This document shows positions 60,116-64,000 of a stretch of 64,000 bases of DNA, in pieces. Source of the stretch: Elysia chlorotica (taxonomy: Eukaryota; Mollusca; Gastropoda; Plakobranchidae). The stretch covers positions 569,952 to 633,951 of the forward strand of contig RQTK01000082.1 of the NCBI GenBank assembly GCA_003991915.1, read 5' to 3'. The first letter of the stretch is position 1. Each line of letters starts with the position of its first letter. The notes below the pieces were generated by a model, which saw nothing but the letters and a program-made list of their open reading frames with translations, was not told the origin of the DNA and did no database searches. The position numbers and the translations under genes were made by a program.

Positions 60116-60486
60116 CACTCACCCTTCTCCCTCTCTCACGTACCGCCCACTTTTTGACATCAACTGGCATTGGCAGTCGATCCGACTGAACGATCGCCTC
60201 AGCGAGTTAGATGAATCTTCCATTCTAAATCAGTACAGTTTCTCCACGACTACTACTATAACAGGTATTGCGTGCCGTGGCAAACAACTCCAGCAGCTGA
60301 GGAGCTTCGCGTCTTGTGCATCAATCTGTTAGCAAATATAGCTTTGGGTTCTCCGATTATGTCACGCGACACAAGCGCTTTCTTTCTTCTCATTGGTAAA
60401 TAGTTGGAAACCCAGGATTTTCGTGGGGTTTTGGGGAAGATCATTGCTGAATTAAGTCTTGAAGTGTGGTAAAACTCAAAATTATG

Positions 60487-60647
60487 TTTATTCTAAGGCA
60501 TCATTTATCGTGTTTGCGTTTGTGTACTATTTCTAATCATGATATACAGAATACTGATATTGATCTATTGATCTCTGATCTAGATTTAGACCCCCACCCC
60601 TTAGATTTTTATTCTAAGGCATCATTTATCGTGTTTGCGTTTGTGTA
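60487..60647. repeat. 40-bp direct repeat
   Basis: Copies at 60487-60526 and 60608-60647 (core CTAAGGCATCATTTATCGTG) appear identical, 121 bp apart. Confidence 0.92.
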
Positions 60648-61345
60648 ATCAATGAATGCTGCCTGGACCTAATGTAGATTCCCGAATGACGTGTTATAAT
60701 ATAGATCTAAGATTATAAGGATTCAACTACAAAATATCAACAAATTAAAATATGATCACCATTGAAGCAAAAAACATACCAAAAGTTGAAGGTTCGCGAC
60801 TGCCATCGAAGGACGAAATGAAGACGGCGAGAAAGTGAGAATGAACGTGTGTCCTGTGAGGAGGAATAATCAGACCATGAGCAGCGTTGGTCAGGTGGGG
60901 AATTGGCTTTTATATCTACACAATTGTGGCGTGAGTGCTGCGCAAAAGGCATCGATCATAGGAATCAAACCATACATTATTATAATCTGATGCTTTTACG
61001 ACTTGGGGGTACCATGATCGATGCTTGTAACACCATTCTATGTTTTAAGAAGTACTAAAACATAATTAAGTGCATTGTTTATGTTGAGCAATCGTCAGAC
61101 TCTGTGTAATTGAGAAGATGGCCGCGTCTATCTCTCAAGTATGTTGCCACCTGTTTCAACCGTCTGCATGTAATCAATGGCATACCGTGCCAATGTTGTT
61201 GAAGGCCGTTATCGTACCTGGCCAGACCGCCTGATCAGCCTAGGAGAGAGGAGGTGGGTGAGTCTGGTACACCCTTTTCACACCCTGTCACTCCGCCATC
61301 GATCACTGAGGTGAAGCACGCCAGGGCCCCCGTGGGGTACAACAT

Positions 61346-61527
61346 TACAGGTCTTGCGATTACGGGGGCCCACACCGAACCTGAAGGCGATAGGTGAGAG
61401 AATCTGCACCGGCGTCCAATCGTAGCTATTTTCTACACGTTTTGAACCAATGAGTGATGAGAAAATCCAGTGCTATAAGGGCTTGATTATGCCATCCGTT
61501 ATCATCGTATCGATCACAAAGCCTGTA
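61346..61527 (+). mobile_element. TA-flanked MITE, family T, best-preserved copy
   Basis: TA|CAGGTCTTGCGATTACGGG at the left and GATCACAAAGCCTG|TA at the right form terminal inverted repeats (CAGGTCTTGCGAT against CAGGCTTTGTGAT) flanked by TA. TA target sites with CAG-starting ends fit the Tc1/mariner superfamily. The element is about 180 bp, non-coding, and has internal CCAATCGT, GAACCAATGAG and TGCTATAAGGGC words. Confidence 0.82.
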
Positions 61528-61737
61528 TTGTATTAGAGAGATGCACCGGGAGCGCCTGTAGACACTGGACTTACAAGAGGTTCATGCTTGCACTCATGTT
61601 CTTATTAACCGCCTGGGTGTTCAGACAATCCATTCCAGTCCTTATTGCTCCTTCAACTGTCTGCACAATATTATCTCACTTCGTGTATGGTCTCACAGCA
61701 TTCCCGCCCTGTCTCACGCNCNCGCGCATCCCCGCCC

Positions 61738-61846
61738 TGTCTCGTGTGTGGCAGCACATAAAATTGTCAGACGTCAGTCTTGGGTACCGTCCACAACATA
61801 GCCCATCTAGTGCTGATATTGGACGTTAAGACCAACTCAACAACTC
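61738..61846 (+). mobile_element. SINE family A 3' half
   Basis: GTGTGGCAGCACATAAAATTG, AGACGTCAGTCTTGGG and GATATTGGACGTTAAGACC are tail words (the first is given in full as GTGTGGCAGCACATAAAATT). A CCCCGCCCTGTCTC word is duplicated just upstream, around the isolated N bases. Confidence 0.75.
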
Positions 61847-62001
61847 ACTTCGTGTAGACTAGTACTCAAGAAACAATTTTGTTGTTTAACAGGCTGAGAT
61901 GCCACGATGTGTCTTTTTTGTTTGTTGTTGTTTTGTTTTGTTTTTTGTTTGAATGACGGTTCAGAACAGTTTGATATTCAGATGACTTAAGCGACAAACA
62001 G

Positions 62002-62469
62002 ACAGAAAACATCTCTTTGGATCATAACAAAAGGATACGGTGAACAATAGAATCATCAATAATATGACAACGTACATCATTACATCGGTGTTTTAAATTT
62101 CAATATATTATTGATCGTCTCATTTAAAGCTTGAACAAAATCTAGAGCCAGTTGTAACGGAGTAGCTTCAAAATGATGACCCTTGAAACCCTCTTTAAAT
62201 CTCTTAGTTACGTTCCAACGTTGCTGATGCTTTTATCAGTCACAGCAACAGTTCTAGAACGGTAGGCAGGGTTGGATGCTGCTGTCTTTTTGACTCGAAC
62301 CAGGACTTTTTTTGGCGTCGAAACCCATGTTGTTCTACCCCCCCCCCCCCCCCCCCCCCCTTTTTTTTTTTTTTTTTACAAACAACAGAACACATCTCTT
62401 TGGGGCATTAGAAAAGGATTCTGTGAAAAACAGAATCATCAATAATCTGAGAAAGTAGATAAATACATC
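62002..62469. repeat. Imperfect 85-bp direct repeats flanking SINE family C copy 2
   Basis: 62002-62086 and 62386-62469 share ACATCTCTTTGG, AAAAGGAT and ACAGAATCATCAATAAT-like words in the same order, about three quarters identical by eye. The family C element lies between them. Confidence 0.75.
62087..62377 (-). mobile_element. SINE family C, copy 2
   Basis: It matches 54739-55008 nearly base for base, with a one-base difference in the GTCGAAAGCCC region and a longer C-tract (62338-62360) followed by a T-run. The element is on the minus strand. Confidence 0.8.
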
Positions 62470-63074
62470 ATATAATTTTTCTATACGTGTACTCGTGTTA
62501 CTGGAGTTAAGTCGTTCAAGTTCTAGAAACTTTCATGGTTTAGATTATCGACCAAACATATTATTTTTACCTGGAGCATGTAAGTTCAGAGTTGCTAACC
62601 TAACGCCTAATAAGTGTATTCTTACCCATCTCTTACACTTTTTACCTACAATTTATTGACTGTTAAGTGACACAAAACGTGACAGGAGAAAAGTTTCTAT
62701 CCATAGCTGGTTCTATCGCAACTTAGTCAGAGAGGGAATATAGAACTTTGTTCTTCTCGTGTGAGGAAATTCCCGATTCTGCTTTACCGCACGCTGGTAG
62801 GGGAATCCTGTTCCACATGCACAGCGCGCTCAGTCTGTCTGACTGGTGAACCTTTACAGTTGAAATCAGTTTTCCTGCGTATATTATCTGCTTGGTTGCC
62901 ACCATGAGCAATAATAATTATTCTGCACCACAGAATAATATGCCCACCCACGCTGCTCTTGTCACATATAGAACCGAAAATACGCCACACAAACAAAAAC
63001 AAAAAGATTAAAAACAAACAATAAGAATAATAAGAAAAAGTTGAAATAATCTTTCTATACGTGCAGCTGAGGTC

Positions 63075-63183
<109 letters not shown>

Positions 63184-63573
63184 CACATTTGCATGTCAGT
63201 TGGTACAGATTTTTGGAGAGCATAACAAAAACACAAAAAAAAACAACAAACAACCAATGCAAATAATACAAGTTATAGGTTTACATTTTTTTTTAATCTA
63301 TGAGAAACAGTCTGGCAATTGTGCAGGAAGTGTTAAGATTTTTTGTTTGTTCGTCTTCACTTAAGGAGCTAATGTGCTGGGTTAAAATTCAGGTGAACCG
63401 TTCAGGGATGGAAATGATCTCTTCTTTGGACATGTTAATAAATGATTTTTTTTAAATTGATCAGAAAGTAAAAATTATCATTGCTAATGCATGAATAGAA
63501 TAGTCAAAATAACTTTTACCCATATCCACTTCATTCTCCCTCAATATTTTTTTTTAATTTTTCTATCCCTTTG

Positions 63574-63576
<3 letters not shown>

Positions 63577-63643
<67 letters not shown>
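63577..63643. repeat. (TC)n microsatellite
   Basis: About 64 bp of TC repeats. Confidence 0.97.
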
Positions 63644-63644
<1 letters not shown>

Positions 63645-63745
63645 AGGGAAAAAAAAATTGATGTGCCACAGTAGCTACATCTTTCTAGTAAAGGTAAATG
63701 AATAGAAACGCAATAACTTTTTTGAGAGAATTTAATCGTCGTGCA

Positions 63746-63757
63746 CCCCCCCCCCCC

Positions 63758-63810
<53 letters not shown>

Positions 63811-63831
63811 AAAAAAAAAAAAAAAAAAAAA
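63746..63831. repeat. Poly-C/poly-A composite tract
   Basis: C13 is followed by about 70 A with a single C interruption. It resembles the G-tract/T-tract 5' edge of SINE family C, but no SINE body follows. Confidence 0.93.
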
Positions 63832-64000
63832 GAACAACAACAAAACAAAACAAAAACTAACAAACGTAACAAAAAACCCAAACAAAGAAAAGGTTGCATC
63901 GCGACCACTTCTAAACGGTAGTTGTAATTACAGAGTGAGAGCGATCAAGAGAAAACGAAAAATTGTGTTGGTGCTTGACGTGTGCTCATTTCAGCGGCTC

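Noticed and set aside
63988..64000. Next AGAP exon beginning after TTTCAG at the window end
   Set aside because: The codon completed after the split G would be GCG, not the expected Asp, and too few bases remain to judge.

Overview
The window is animal (metazoan) nuclear DNA, not microbial. Coding sequence is sparse and broken by GT-AG introns. Non-coding DNA is AT-rich and full of dinucleotide, trinucleotide and tetranucleotide microsatellites, homopolymeric G/C runs, tRNA-derived SINEs and short inverted-repeat elements. The repeat style and the two recognisable proteins suggest a lophotrochozoan, most likely a gastropod mollusc; that assignment is inference. There are two assembly gaps (44188-44276 and 56035-56500) and two isolated N bases near 61720.

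Three protein-coding genes are supported. (1) Positions 1-2033, minus strand: the 5' coding part, 677 codons and still open at the window edge, of a Gln/Ser/Thr-rich protein I cannot assign. Its leader carries overlapping upstream ORFs, and a likely untranslated first exon with NRF1- and ETS-like sites lies near 4288-4445. (2) Positions 12979-14249, minus strand: a complete two-exon ABRACL (Costars-family) gene of 79 residues. (3) From 17853 on the plus strand: the first five coding exons of an AGAP/centaurin-gamma gene (17853-18027, 39008-39066, 40915-41002, 41430-41515, 42492-42633). They join in frame to give 183 residues of the N-terminal helix and GTPase-like domain, ending in a split codon. 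Intron 1 is 21 kb, and the last intron runs past the window end.

Layout: 1-4.5 kb Q-rich gene; 4.5-12.9 kb intergenic, including a 1.1-1.2 kb sequence tandemly triplicated at 6234-9672; 13-14.3 kb ABRACL; 14.3-17.85 kb divergent interval with a piggyBac-like MITE and a promoter-like stretch; 17.85-64 kb AGAP exons and introns. The introns hold at least three SINE families, a roughly 180-bp TA-flanked MITE family in five or more copies, a 503-bp perfect inverted repeat with a 154-bp spacer, and more than twenty microsatellites.

ABRACL and AGAP are arranged head to head. Their relatives act on actin and on Arf-dependent membrane traffic respectively, so a shared promoter region is a reasonable but untested idea. 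I see no bacterial, viral or CRISPR content. The less ordinary features are the upstream ORFs that end on or just past the start codons of two genes, the perfect palindrome in AGAP intron 1, and the short dispersed element families.
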